From Stephanodiscus triporus (lineage: Eukaryota; Bacillariophyta; Thalassiosirophyceae; Thalassiosirales; Thalassiosiraceae), in the NCBI GenBank assembly GCA_036939755.1, contig JALLAZ010001028.1:1-10750 (forward strand): 10,750 nucleotides of DNA. Reading direction: 5' to 3'. Shown here in pieces: positions 1 to 8,912 of the stretch (within the stretch, counting starts at the first letter, position 1; the number at the start of each line of letters is the position of its first letter). A model generated the notes under the pieces. The model was not told the DNA's origin and did not search any database. It worked only from the letters and a program-made list of their open reading frames with translations. Made by a program: the position numbers and the translations under genes.

Positions 1-383
1 AGCACGGCGGTGCCGTCCCAAAAGAGTCCCGATTAGGGAACGAAGTCTTCACGCGTGGTACTAGCTACGTAGGAATTCAAAATTGTATGATATCCTTTTT
101 TTTGCGAACCCCACTGTATGATATTTAAGATGGTGTCCTACTAATTTGGGGTCGCTGTTCATGATGGTGCCCTCAGAGATTATTGGCATGGAAATGCTGT
201 CTGTCTAGTGGTTTTATTTTATGGTATGGTAGTTGTTTAGTGGGTTGCTCAAGGGCCTCTATTGGCAAGGAGATAGGTAAAGTATCGTATGGTAAGTAGA
301 TACAAACTCCTCTATTTACTCTCTATTACTCTCCTCTACCATACACGTTGTTTCGGACGGACGACGGCAAAGAAGGGATCACA
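1..383. other. AT-rich upstream region of the thiouridylase gene
   Basis: No gene is visible here. The stretch holds a 10-bp direct repeat, TGTATGATAT, at 84-93 and 115-124. It also holds three copies of TATGGTA (220-226, 225-231, 288-294) and one inverted copy, TACCATA (337-343), just before the coding start. A pyrimidine-rich stretch of CTCT/TACT repeats at about 306-340 lies close to the ATG and may form the 5' leader. The promoter itself cannot be assigned from sequence alone. Confidence 0.5.
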
Positions 384-2882
384 ATGATCGCACCATGTCG
401 TTTGCTCCTGCCTTCGCGACACCGACGAACAAACCTTTTCCCACGATATCATTCGCATGTCCGTAGTAGTCGCGACGACGACCACGACGAAAGCAGCGCG
501 GCAGTGGCGACGTCGTCGCCCCCCCGTTCGTCGTCGTCGGGGGGACAAAGAAGGACGACGAGACCGCTGGGTCCCCCCCCGCCTCCGCCACCGCCCCCGC
601 CCCTGACCCCCCCGAGGGTAGTCGTCGCCATGAGCGGCGGGGTGGATTCGTCCGTGGCCGCATACCTCCTAAGGGAGCAGCGACGACGACTACGTCGTCG
701 TCGTTGTCGGCGGCGATGCACGCAGATGAATGATGACGATGCGCGAAATTCGAGCGATGATGTTGGCGATGGCAACGACGACAGTCGTCGTCATCGTCAT
801 CGCGATGATGATGACGATGATCATGATGACGACGGGACTATCATGGAGGTTTTGGGTCTGCACATGAGCAACTGGGATGCGTTGGACGAGGATTACGACG
901 ACGACGACGACGACGCCGACGATGGCCACAACGACAATCGAGGTCGTCGAAGTTCGACGGTCGACTCGAGGAGGATGCGCCGTCGCGATCGTCGGCGTGG
1001 CGGCCATGATGGCGACGACGGCGAAGGGCGGTATGACGCAGCGGCAGGAGCGGCGGCGGCGTCGCCGCACGATCGTCGTCGTCATCGTCCTGGTCGGATA
1101 TCATCGCCATCGTCATCGTCTCAGTCGTCGGCGGCAACGAGCAATATTACCGCCGGCAAGGGCGGCGGCGGTAATTTCTGCGAGGCGTCCGAGCGGGAGT
1201 ATAACGACGCGAGGTCGGTCGCCGAGCACCTGTCGGTGCCATTGCACCGCGTGTCGTTTTCGTCCGAATATTGGATGCACGTATTCGAACCGTTCGTTCG
1301 TTGCCTCGCCACACACCCCCACTCGCATGACTACGACGACGAGGGCACGGAGGAGGGGTGCGAGAAGATGGCGACGAACGACGACGACGTCCACGAGCGG
1401 CGGAGGCGTAATTCGATCACGACGCCCAATCCGGATTTCGGGTGCAACGCGCACATAAAATTCGGCGCCATGAGGGAGTACGCCGCGCGCAGGCTGCGGG
1501 CGGACTACGTCGCGACCGGGCACTACGCCCGACTGTGGCATCGCGATCACTACGCCTCGCTGCTGCTCTCGGCCGAACGACGGCGCGACGGCCGCGATAT
1601 CGATCGCGCGTCCGACGATGACGGCGATGATGGCCACGCCCGCGCCTGCGATTTCTACCGCTGGATGGACGACGCATCCCGTGACGTGGGACGATGCGTC
1701 GTTGAGTCGATCGCGGGGTTGCCCGAGGAGGAGTGGATACTCCCGAATAACAGCGACGACAACAACGGCAACGTATTCGATTCTCATAATACTGGTGCGC
1801 CTCCCTCCCAACACTATCCGATGCTAATCGCTGGCGCGGATAGGAGCAAGGATCAATCCTACTTCTTATCCGGCGTGAAGGCGGATGCATTTCGGAACGT
1901 CATCTTTCCGTTGGGACATTTGGCGAAGAAGAGCGGCACGGATGTCGTATATCGTCATGATGATGAGGAGGAAAGTTTCGAGGACAACGATGCCGTTAAT
2001 CGCAATCGGCATCGGTTCACCTCCGTTAGGGACATAGCTCGACATGCCAACATCCCCACCGCGACCAAACGCGACAGCATGGGCATATGCTTCATCGGGA
2101 AGCGCAACTTTGTCAACTTCGTTTCGCAATATCTGCCCCGGCAGCCGTCGTCGTCGACTTCGCGCCCCGGAAACTTCATCGACGTCGATACCGGCGAAAT
2201 CGTGGGCACGCATCGCGGGGAGGCGATGCATTACACGCTGGGTCAGGGTGCGAAGATATCCGGCGTCAACGCGCGGTACTTCGTTTGCGGGAGGGGAGGA
2301 GGGGGGGAAAGTCGCGACGGCGGAAGCGACGGCGCGGACGTGTACGTTTGCAATAGCACTCATCATCCGGCGTTGTACACGGATGAATTGTACGTCGACT
2401 TCGACTCCTTCAATTGGATCGGTTTCGGGGGAGGGGGGGGGGATCATGGACAGCGAGTCGGAAGTGCCAATAGTAACGACCTCGAGTTCGACCTAATGCG
2501 CATCCCTCGTCCTATACGGGAGGGTCGGTCAATACATGTTTCGGCACGAACTCGGCATCTTCAACCACTGGCGCCGTGCGCGGTCACATGGGAGCGCAAT
2601 CCCGAAGAATCCGCCGCCGTTAGCAGCACCACCACCAGGGGACATATCGTGGTCCGTTTCACCAAGCCGATAAGAGCGATAACGCCGGGTCAGATAGTCG
2701 CGCTGTACGCGGGACGGGGTGGATTGATTTGTCTCGGCGGCGGCCCGATCGGGGGGAAGGGCGCGTCGCTCATGGATCGCGGGATCGGTGCATCGTTGTC
2801 AGATTTGCATCCATCGGGGCATAATGATCTGTCGCTGCCACATTACAATATTGCGAATGATTCAGCAGGATTCTTCTCTTAA
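384..2882 (+). CDS. MTU1/TRMU: tRNA-specific 2-thiouridylase, MnmA/TRMU family, with large low-complexity inserts
   Basis: This enzyme adenylates and thiolates the C2 of wobble uridine 34 in organellar Lys, Glu and Gln tRNAs. Family landmarks appear in order over 832 residues: the PP-loop SGGVDSS (84-90), LGLHMSNWD (about 157-165), [19 protein letters not shown] with the first catalytic Cys (C354), ATGHYAR (377-383), KDQSYFL (489-495), GICFIG with the second catalytic Cys (C569), [10 protein letters not shown] (595 on), YTLGQ (617-621), TPGQ (about 767-770) and CLGGGPI (783-789). Both catalytic cysteines are present. The start chosen is the first ATG (384); the frame is open upstream but only from a TTG. 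The N-terminus is Arg-rich and free of acidic residues for about 28 positions, which suggests mitochondrial import. Bacterial homologues are near 370 residues; the excess is Asp/Arg/His/Ser-rich inserts at about 98-152, 168-262, 310-345 and 390-475. The usual GQR after YT(I/L) is GQG here. No intron is needed. Confidence 0.93.
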   Translation: MIAPCRLLLPSRHRRTNLFPRYHSHVRSSRDDDHDESSAAVATSSPPRSSSSGGQRRTTRPLGPPPPPPPPPPLTPPRVVVAMSGGVDSSVAAYLLREQRRRLRRRRCRRRCTQMNDDDARNSSDDVGDGNDDSRRHRHRDDDDDDHDDDGTIMEVLGLHMSNWDALDEDYDDDDDDADDGHNDNRGRRSSTVDSRRMRRRDRRRGGHDGDDGEGRYDAAAGAAAASPHDRRRHRPGRISSPSSSSQSSAATSNITAGKGGGGNFCEASEREYNDARSVAEHLSVPLHRVSFSSEYWMHVFEPFVRCLATHPHSHDYDDEGTEEGCEKMATNDDDVHERRRRNSITTPNPDFGCNAHIKFGAMREYAARRLRADYVATGHYARLWHRDHYASLLLSAERRRDGRDIDRASDDDGDDGHARACDFYRWMDDASRDVGRCVVESIAGLPEEEWILPNNSDDNNGNVFDSHNTGAPPSQHYPMLIAGADRSKDQSYFLSGVKADAFRNVIFPLGHLAKKSGTDVVYRHDDEEESFEDNDAVNRNRHRFTSVRDIARHANIPTATKRDSMGICFIGKRNFVNFVSQYLPRQPSSSTSRPGNFIDVDTGEIVGTHRGEAMHYTLGQGAKISGVNARYFVCGRGGGGESRDGGSDGADVYVCNSTHHPALYTDELYVDFDSFNWIGFGGGGGDHGQRVGSANSNDLEFDLMRIPRPIREGRSIHVSARTRHLQPLAPCAVTWERNPEESAAVSSTTTRGHIVVRFTKPIRAITPGQIVALYAGRGGLICLGGGPIGGKGASLMDRGIGASLSDLHPSGHNDLSLPHYNIANDSAGFFS

Positions 2883-3250
2883 TAGAGAGTTCACCAAGCT
2901 CTGAGGGAGGGCGACATCCGCCTCGAGAGTTATTCTCCTCCTATGGTACTACTTTTAACAATAATATCATGGTAAAAATAAAAGTACATATGGTAGTATC
3001 GTATCGTACCATACGACCCCCACAAGCATATGGTACTTAGTACACATAGGTAGAGTAATAGTTTTCTTCGACTTCAGAATTTCTGCTGCGTTTTTACTCA
3101 GAGACAAACTTCCAACCGCCACAAGCGAGGCGATATTATTATTACCCCTTCGAAGCCTTCTCCCACCCCCCCCCCCCACAATCGAGGGAGGAGGGGGAGG
3201 GGGCGAAAAACGATATATAATTATATTATATTATATTACGAACGCGAAAA
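2883..3250. other. Intergenic spacer between thiouridylase and membrane-protein genes
   Basis: No gene is visible. It should contain the 3' end of the thiouridylase transcript and the promoter of the next gene. It holds three TATGGTA copies (2942, 2989, 3029) and one inverted copy (3007). AGAGTAATAG (3052-3061) is the reverse complement of CTATTACTCT at 323-332. There is a 12-base C run (3166-3177), followed by a G/A-rich tract. Confidence 0.5.
3211..3240 (+). promoter_or_regulatory. TATA-like, AT-only tract upstream of the membrane-protein gene
   Basis: TATATAA at 3214-3220 is followed by repeated TTATAT units up to 3238, within otherwise GC-rich DNA. It ends only about 13 bases before the ATG at 3251. 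If it is a core promoter, the 5' leader must be very short, or the true start codon lies further in. The role is inferred from composition and position only. Confidence 0.35.
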
Positions 3251-5692
3251 ATGCGCCGGACGACGATCCAATCTCAGCAGCCGTGGCGTCGCCGCCCGCA
3301 CGGGGGGGGGAAGAGTCCGGCCACGGCCAACAACGACGAGAACGCCCGTCCCCACGTCGACAACGTGAACGTCGACGTGGACGTCGACGTCGGATCCAAG
3401 GCCGCGCCCTCGCCGCGCGCTCCTCGTCGCGAGCTTCTGCGGCCCCCACCGCGGGAGCGACGACGACGATCGCGACCGACGCCGACGGAGGACGAGCGCG
3501 TCGTCGTCGTCGTCGACGACGACGACGACGGGGAATCGTCGTCGTCGTCGTCGCCGTCGGCGGCGGCGGCGAAGACGGACGAGGGCCACCGCCGAAGGAG
3601 GAGGGAGGAGGACGACGACGAACGAGGGGAGGGGACGGATCGAGACGATGGCGTCGTCCTCGCCTCCCCCTCGTCGTCGTCGGACGGGGGGAAGAACAGC
3701 GGCGGGGAGGGACGACGGCCGCCGGTCGTCGACGACCTCGTCGCGAGGAGGAGGATGTTACTGATGCGAGGACGACGATGTCCCTCGTCGTTGTCGACGT
3801 CGACGTCGACGACGATTGCGACTGCGACTGCGACTGCGTCGTCCCTCTCGAGATACAAGGGCGCGACGACGACGACGACGACGGCAACGGCGGTTACCGC
3901 GACCACAACGACGGCCGCCGCGGAGGACGCGACCTCGTCCGCGAGCGGGGTGGTCGACGTCCCTCCTCCCCCCCCCGCCCCCGCCGCCGCCGCCGCGCCA
4001 TCCCTCGCGTCGTCGGCGGCGGGGTCCCGCCTCGTCGCGCCGGTCGTCGCGCGCGAGGCGGCGGCCCGTTCCCTCGCGACGACGATGACGGCGGCGGCGG
4101 CGCTTTGCCTCGTCGCGGAGAAGATGACGACGGCGGGACGGTACGCCGCGTCGTTACGCGTTGGGTTCGTGTGCGCCCTCCTCGCCAGGGGCGTCGTCGC
4201 GGCCGCCGCGCATGCCGCGACGAGGAGGGGGAGGATGACGATGCGTCGATCGACGTCTTCGTCTTCGTCGTCGTCGTCGTCGAGGCCTCGCGTCGTCGTC
4301 GACGTCGTGCTATCCTTCCTCGCGGCCCTATCGTTCTGGATGGCGATACTCCCGATCTTCGGGGATTGTGCCACCTCGAACGCCAGGACGGGTAACTTCT
4401 GCCTATTCGTCAGGAGATCCTCCGTACGATCGAGAAGGGGGATGATGGTGTGGTCGATCGAGGTGATCGACCCTAGGTATTCGGCATTGGACGTCCTCGC
4501 GGGGATATGGTACGGGAGGGCGGCGAAATTCGCCAAGTCCAAGATCGCGGGTCGGGTCCTGCGAGAGGTCCAGCGCGGGCTGTTCCGACCGTTCTCCTTC
4601 CACGGGAGGCTGACGACGCTCCTCCGGCTGCTACGCTGGGCGAAGTTCGTCGGGCCCCTATTCGGCACGTGCAACAAGTTCCGCGGACACCTACTCGACA
4701 TGATCGAGAAACGGAGGCAGCACGTCAAATCGAGGGCCGCCCGGGAGCGTTGGACCGTCCTCCTCGACGCGCTGTCGAGGCGGTCCAGGGAGGAGAGGGC
4801 GGTCCTGAACCTGCAGCGTCGATTCCGCGAGGGGAGGGAGGCCAAGGCCAGGACGCGCTTCGCTCTCATGTCGCAAACGAGGGAAACGTCGAACGCGCGC
4901 GTTGCCCACGAGATACGAAGGAGGCTAGCGGAGGAGCACCGGCTGTCCCGACTCACGCTGGAGAGGATCGAGATGAGCGAGGGTCGACGCAGGGCGCTCA
5001 GGCAGTTGTCGCAGCATGACAGGGGGAACATCGTCCGACATAGGAGGTCGGAGAGGAGGATGAAAAAGCGGCTGCTGCTCAGTCCGAAGACTTCTTTCGC
5101 GGTCGTTTGGAAGTACCTGACGATCGCGTGCGCGGCGATCGAGGTATCGCAGTTTCTCCTCGCGCCCGCGCTGTCGGGAGAATTGAAGAAGATGCCGCTC
5201 GACTCGTTCCTCCTGCGGGTCATGAACGCGTCCCCCGCCGATCGTTGCGACAAGAACGGGGCCAGGATAGCCCCGCCTTCGTTTTTCTACCCGGCGACGT
5301 GCGGCACGACATCCACCCGGAGACGAACATGGCTATTCGCCGCCCGCATCTTCGCCGCCGTCCTGGCGCCGACGGTGAACGCGATCGTCTTCCTGGACGT
5401 CTTCGTAACCTTCTTCACCGGCGAATCGACGTCCTCCGGGACGTTGGTGCCGAAGTCCCTTTTGGCTCGATGGATCTTCCCCGGCGTTGGATTGCAGCTG
5501 GTGGTCAACCCGACGATGGTCGAGATCAGTAAATGGGTGAAAAGGACGATCGTTCGCGCCGTGCGAGTTGGTCCGAGCCTTTCCTTCCATCTGCTGCTGT
5601 CGTGCGTGCCGCTCGGGGCGTATGTGTACGATCGGGTACTTGACGCGATATTCGACTTCGTGGAAAGGCAGAACAAGATCCTTTCGAAATGA
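3251..5692 (+). CDS. Membrane protein with disordered N-terminus and voltage-sensor-like C-terminal segments
   Basis: I cannot name the family. The 813-residue product starts at an ATG in an A-rich context. Residues 1-270 are low-complexity runs of Arg, Asp, Val, Ser, Thr and Ala, probably disordered. Hydrophobic segments lie near 298-322 and 348-370. Residues about 480-612 are basic, charged and probably helical or coiled. A C-terminal membrane region follows: 616-642 (SFAVVWKYL...QFLLAP), 694-723 (ending FLDVFVTFFTG) and 774-806. The pattern F..W...P, then FLDVFVTFFTG...G.LVPK..., RWIFPG and NP, resembles S1, S2 and the S2-S3 link of CNG/EAG-type channels. No pore sequence or cyclic-nucleotide domain is visible, and no clear S4 with Arg at every third position. 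An ion-channel relative that has lost its pore is a guess; an unrelated membrane protein is possible. That the gene is real is more certain, from its length and clear hydrophobic segments. Confidence 0.7.
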   Translation: MRRTTIQSQQPWRRRPHGGGKSPATANNDENARPHVDNVNVDVDVDVGSKAAPSPRAPRRELLRPPPRERRRRSRPTPTEDERVVVVVDDDDDGESSSSSSPSAAAAKTDEGHRRRRREEDDDERGEGTDRDDGVVLASPSSSSDGGKNSGGEGRRPPVVDDLVARRRMLLMRGRRCPSSLSTSTSTTIATATATASSLSRYKGATTTTTTATAVTATTTTAAAEDATSSASGVVDVPPPPPAPAAAAAPSLASSAAGSRLVAPVVAREAAARSLATTMTAAAALCLVAEKMTTAGRYAASLRVGFVCALLARGVVAAAAHAATRRGRMTMRRSTSSSSSSSSSRPRVVVDVVLSFLAALSFWMAILPIFGDCATSNARTGNFCLFVRRSSVRSRRGMMVWSIEVIDPRYSALDVLAGIWYGRAAKFAKSKIAGRVLREVQRGLFRPFSFHGRLTTLLRLLRWAKFVGPLFGTCNKFRGHLLDMIEKRRQHVKSRAARERWTVLLDALSRRSREERAVLNLQRRFREGREAKARTRFALMSQTRETSNARVAHEIRRRLAEEHRLSRLTLERIEMSEGRRRALRQLSQHDRGNIVRHRRSERRMKKRLLLSPKTSFAVVWKYLTIACAAIEVSQFLLAPALSGELKKMPLDSFLLRVMNASPADRCDKNGARIAPPSFFYPATCGTTSTRRRTWLFAARIFAAVLAPTVNAIVFLDVFVTFFTGESTSSGTLVPKSLLARWIFPGVGLQLVVNPTMVEISKWVKRTIVRAVRVGPSLSFHLLLSCVPLGAYVYDRVLDAIFDFVERQNKILSK
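3499..3530. repeat. 32-bp perfect palindrome of CGT/ACG triplets
   Basis: A run of GTC triplets meets a run of GAC triplets at a central GTCGAC. Every base from 3499 to 3514 pairs with its partner from 3530 back to 3515. Within the gene it encodes five Val followed by five Asp. Confidence 0.9.
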
Positions 5693-6070
5693 TGAATAAG
5701 TTGGGCTTAGGCGTTGTACAGAAACAACATTGGTGTGGTAAAATGTTGGTTGTTTGATTGTACTTGACCAACGCTATCTTGTACACCCCATCATGTTCTG
5801 ATAGAGAATTCTTCCGAGGACAACTGATCTTCCGCGTGACATACTGATACGATGACGTTTATTTTCTCCGAGGGATGATCAAATAAGAGAACATGATCAT
5901 TAAATCGTGTACGATATGATATCACCCCATATTAGAGACTAGTTAAAAGGAGAGTTGTAATAATTTCAATCCTAAAGATGTGATGAATGATGTGCGCAAG
6001 AAGATGATCGATTCTCTTAATCTTCAACCATTGATCGATATGATGTATTTCGTCGCTCTCTAATAATGAT
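5693..6070. other. Convergent intergenic region, no gene seen
   Basis: AT-rich DNA lies between the stop of the membrane-protein gene and the stop of RPB10 on the other strand, so it should hold both 3' untranslated regions. A weak inverted repeat (ACAACATT at about 5725, AATGTTGGTTGT at about 5742) could form a hairpin shortly after the stop. No reading frame or RNA gene is recognisable. Confidence 0.5.
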
Positions 6071-6607
6071 TTAATTCCCATCGACTCCCCCCCCTTCCGC
6101 GCTCTCGGTATTGTAATTCAGCAATTTTTCGATGAGATCCACGTGCGTCAGCATCATCCGTCGACAGCAATATCTACGCAGGCCGAGTTCGTCGAGTGCG
6201 TCACTGTTGTTGCGAGTTTTCGTTGATATGTTTTTCATTTGATTTGGTGGGGTTGGCATGCGGATGGTTGCGAGTGTGAGGAGTGAGTGAGTTGGGGGTG
6301 GGGGGATGGCAGGTGGGCGAGTATGTGCAAGCGGTCAAGCCAGGTACCACAAATAAAGGATAAATAGCAGCGACGGCAGAAGGACAACTCGGCCATTGCT
6401 TGTAAACGATAAATCGATGGATCGCAAACGGATATATATCATGCCTAAATATGAAAAGAATATGATTGGTGGTCATCAATCTGGCACCCATCACTAAGCA
6501 AATCCAACTCACCCCTCGGAATAATCCGCCTGCAGCAAATGGAGGTATGTTTCCCATTTATTGCCAATGACCTTTCCGCAGGTAAAGCATCGGACTGGAA
6601 TGATCAT
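6071..6607 (-). CDS. RPB10: RNA polymerases I/II/III subunit RPB10 (RPABC5), two exons
   Basis: This is the small zinc-binding subunit shared by nuclear RNA polymerases I, II and III, needed for assembly of the two large subunits. On the minus strand exon 1 is 6607-6513 (95 nt) and exon 2 is 6203-6071 (133 nt). The intron (6512-6204, 309 nt) begins GTGAGT and ends CAG, and it splits a Gly codon. The joined frame gives 75 residues; human RPB10 has 67 and yeast 70. Exon 1 carries [19 protein letters not shown] with the first zinc pair, C7 and C10. Exon 2 carries [11 protein letters not shown] with the second pair, C44 and C45, then [13 protein letters not shown], nearly invariant in the family. 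The last 13 residues (Gly/Glu-rich) are an unconserved tail. The start is fixed by the family's MII(P/V) beginning. The gene is divergent from the Ser-rich protein gene, with 390 bases between the two start codons. Confidence 0.97.
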
Positions 6608-6997
6608 GTTGTCAATAGGTTACTTCCGGGGCGGTTGGGACTTAACTGAGTGAGTTTTGAGTTGGTCTCTTTGTGGTGGATGGGAAATTGGCGCCAAACC
6701 CTCCCCACAAAGAAAGTCTCGCCAGCACGGAGAAAAGAAATATTATGTTACTCTACGTATCGTACGTGATATTTATTACTCCTAAATCGTACATAAACGG
6801 CCTCTGGCTATTACTGGTAATTAAACAATTGTTCTTATTTTTTCGCTTCAAATTGATTGGGAATTCATAGCTATTTTATTTTTGTTATCGGCCAGTCTGA
6901 TGATTTTGTCCTCGAGTTAGTAGTAAATGTAGGCTCAGGGTTTGTTCAGGGCGCATTGACACAAAATAGATAGAGACGAGACGTGCGTGCATGCACT
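6608..6997. promoter_or_regulatory. Divergent intergenic region between RPB10 and the Ser-rich protein gene
   Basis: These 390 bases should hold promoters for both directions. The only marked structure is the nested palindrome at 6669-6712. The rest is AT-rich, with no gene I can support. The one small reading frame inside it has no recognisable features and spans the AT-rich tract. Confidence 0.5.
6669..6712. repeat. Nested palindrome with E2F-like core
   Basis: An 8-bp inverted repeat (CTTTGTGG at 6669-6676, CCACAAAG at 6705-6712) encloses a perfect 10-bp palindrome, TTGGCGCCAA (6688-6697). The core fits the TTSSCGC consensus bound by E2F/DP factors in other eukaryotes. Binding here is inference. 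Confidence 0.4.
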
Positions 6998-8065
6998 ATG
7001 ATGAAGGACGCCTGGTCAAACATCGACGCCAAACGCAGCCCGATCCGTCGATCCTCATCCAGCGCCGACGAAGATGGCGCCGCCGACGATGACGTTTTGC
7101 CAATCCACGCTCGATACAATCCCCTCCACAACATGATGCATCCGATGTCGTCGTCATCGCCCATTTTGATACCAGCGCCGCCGACGCCGAACGACGGCGG
7201 ATTTCGTCGCGACTACTCCCAGGACAGCTATTCTTCCACGGAGGACCACGTGGGAGTAGGGGTACTTGGACCATCGGGGCTGTCGGCTGCATTGGGCGAA
7301 CTGACTGTGGGATCGCTGCCGTCGCACTTGCTGCGTCCCCAGAGGGGGGTCGGCGGCGGCGGCACTACCTCGATTCGAATGCAACGCATGGGCATGCACC
7401 AACACAGGCCCAACGCCGCCGCCTTCGCCACCTCCACGAGTCAATTCATCGGCTCGTCGTCGTTGCCGCCCCCGAGGGCGCCGTTCCTCTCGTCCAGGGG
7501 GGGGGCGGAGGAAAGGCTGTCGACCATGCCGGAGGTTACGCTGCCGGAATCCGCCATGGCGTCGTCGACGGACAACTCCATCCAATACGGATCCTTGCGC
7601 GAATCGAGGTTCATGGGCGGGAGGTCGCATCAACGCGGTGCCGGATTGTATTCGTCCCCGCGACTACCCATCGATATCGTCGAACGCAACATGGGGGGGG
7701 ACATCAACTCGTCCAATGCCGGCTTGACTGCGCAAGGGCAATTCGTCAACGATCATGACGGAGGAATTCGCGGCGCATCCTCCGAAATTGCCCCCTCCCT
7801 GATCGGCTCCATCACAGCATTGGACATTCTTACTCGTACCAAGGAATCTCAAATGACAAATTGCGACGCGACGGCTGGAGATGGCGGTTACGAAAGTGCG
7901 TCGTCCAACGGGAAAGAAGCGTCGCGACTGAGCGAGTCGCAGCGGCCATTCAATGACGGCGTCTCGCCTTCCGAAAATCTGGACGGTGGCTCGTCGTTCG
8001 ACAACTACGACCAACTACAAAGTAATCCCGACACGTTCGAGGCATTCGATTTTGAACTCGAGTGA
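6998..8065 (+). CDS. Ser-rich protein of unknown function, 355 residues
   Basis: I do not recognise this protein. The frame opens at 6983 with a GTG, but the first ATG is at 6998, directly followed by a second ATG. The 355-residue product is polar and low in hydrophobic stretches, with no membrane segment or signal peptide. The N-terminus has Ser/Asp/Ala-rich runs (about residues 14-28), followed by PIHARYNPLHNMMHPM. Around 70-105 lies the least biased part, with DYSQDSYSSTED and LGELTVGSLPSHLLRP; this is the best candidate for a conserved motif. The end is acidic and aromatic (DTFEAFDFELE), a make-up seen in some transcription-activation tails, but no DNA-binding domain is visible. It is probably a mostly disordered regulatory or scaffold protein. 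Codon use matches a real gene: GC-rich throughout and ending where composition drops. Confidence 0.72.
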   Translation: MMKDAWSNIDAKRSPIRRSSSSADEDGAADDDVLPIHARYNPLHNMMHPMSSSSPILIPAPPTPNDGGFRRDYSQDSYSSTEDHVGVGVLGPSGLSAALGELTVGSLPSHLLRPQRGVGGGGTTSIRMQRMGMHQHRPNAAAFATSTSQFIGSSSLPPPRAPFLSSRGGAEERLSTMPEVTLPESAMASSTDNSIQYGSLRESRFMGGRSHQRGAGLYSSPRLPIDIVERNMGGDINSSNAGLTAQGQFVNDHDGGIRGASSEIAPSLIGSITALDILTRTKESQMTNCDATAGDGGYESASSNGKEASRLSESQRPFNDGVSPSENLDGGSSFDNYDQLQSNPDTFEAFDFELE

Positions 8066-8199
8066 TGTAACACACGGCTGTCCATAGTTCTTCTTTTCTT
8101 CCGAGGGTACGGTCGGGTGATTGCTTGCACTGCGACAGTCAAGTCTCAACTCTCAATTCAACCCAATAACGAGAGCTCCTTGTGCCGCCCACAATGCAT

Positions 8200-8227
8200 T
8201 CCGCCGACCATGATTGATGTCGGCGGA
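8200..8227. repeat. Hairpin-forming inverted repeat
   Basis: TCCGCCGAC (8200-8208) and GTCGGCGGA (8219-8227) are perfect 9-bp arms around a 10-base loop. It lies 135 bases after the stop of the Ser-rich protein gene, so it may fall in that gene's 3' untranslated region. Confidence 0.6.
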
Positions 8228-8364
8228 CACAACGCCACATCTCGTGCGCCAAGTTGTCGGACTGATACGAGACAATAACTCAAACTGCTTTGTTCGCGAA
8301 CGCCAGGTCTTACACGGTATAAGGTGGTGTGCATATGTCATTAATGATACCTCTATGCATGTTG

Positions 8365-8380
8365 CAGAGGTTGACCTCTG
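8365..8380. repeat. Short near-perfect palindrome
   Basis: CAGAGGT (8365-8371) and ACCTCTG (8374-8380) are 7-bp arms separated by TG. No function can be assigned. Confidence 0.5.
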
Positions 8381-8912
8381 GTGCTCCAAATGAGAACGCT
8401 TAGTTTCATTTTCATAAACAAGGATTTACTGATGTGTACATGCCCGTGAAAGAAGACTTCCTGGTCTCGTATATGTTGTGTTGTTTGATATGGTTTCCAT
8501 GGGGATATATTTGATTTAATCCGCCCCAACGATGTATCGAAAGAACTTTAATATTAATATTGAATTTGATCATGAATATATTTAATACATTTATTAGATG
8601 ATGTAGTCCAAATCATCGACGCGACATCTTCATACCCAACCACCCCCTGAAACGAAAGCCACAGCGCACGAAATTTCTTCCCAGGGACGATCCATATTCG
8701 CTCGCGGATGCGGTCGTCGTCGGGGGATCCAGATCGTAGTCTTGTGCCGTCGGCGGTATTGAGCGCCTGCATTGGCCATTATCCACTCCACCTCGATCCC
8801 TCGCCGACTGCAGCATGTTACATTTTCATTCACATTGGTTAAAGTATGCGTGAATTTATGGTAATGACATCTCTCATGATGAATGTACTTGCCGTCAACA
8901 ACTGTGTCCCGC

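Larger units (their letters stand above)
8066..8912. other. Convergent intergenic region, with a GC-rich coding-like patch at 8620-8807
   Basis: The left part (8066-8550) holds hairpins at 8200-8227 and 8365-8380 and a 10-bp palindrome, GTTCGCGAAC, at 8292-8301. An AT-rich tract follows at about 8500-8600. From 8620 to 8807 the DNA is GC-rich and two minus-strand frames stay open. It is preceded, on the minus strand, by what looks like an intron (8916-8808, GTAAGC to CTGCAG). It may be a further exon or a spliced 3' untranslated region of the sulfatase gene. I recognise no protein family in it. Confidence 0.4.

Noticed and set aside
348..383. Upstream extension of the thiouridylase frame
   Set aside because: It begins with TTG; the first ATG at 384 fits a eukaryotic start and a targeting-like N-terminus.
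1113..1814. 233-codon minus-strand frame inside the thiouridylase gene
   Set aside because: It lies opposite catalytic motifs of a certain gene and has no recognisable features.
3283..4395. 370-codon plus-strand frame overlapping the membrane-protein gene
   Set aside because: It is a frame-shifted reading of the same repeats, mostly Arg and Asp/Gly runs, and ends before the conserved-looking region.
3274..5253. 659-codon open frame on the minus strand opposite the membrane-protein gene
   Set aside because: It mirrors the triplet-rich plus-strand gene, shows no domain, and the plus frame has clear membrane segments and the better start.
6201..6557. 118-codon minus-strand frame in the RPB10 locus
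   Set aside because: It overlaps the RPB10 intron and part of exon 1 in a different frame; the spliced RPB10 model explains the region.
6673..6870. 65-codon plus-strand frame upstream of the Ser-rich protein gene
   Set aside because: It starts from a GTG, lies in AT-rich spacer and has no family resemblance.
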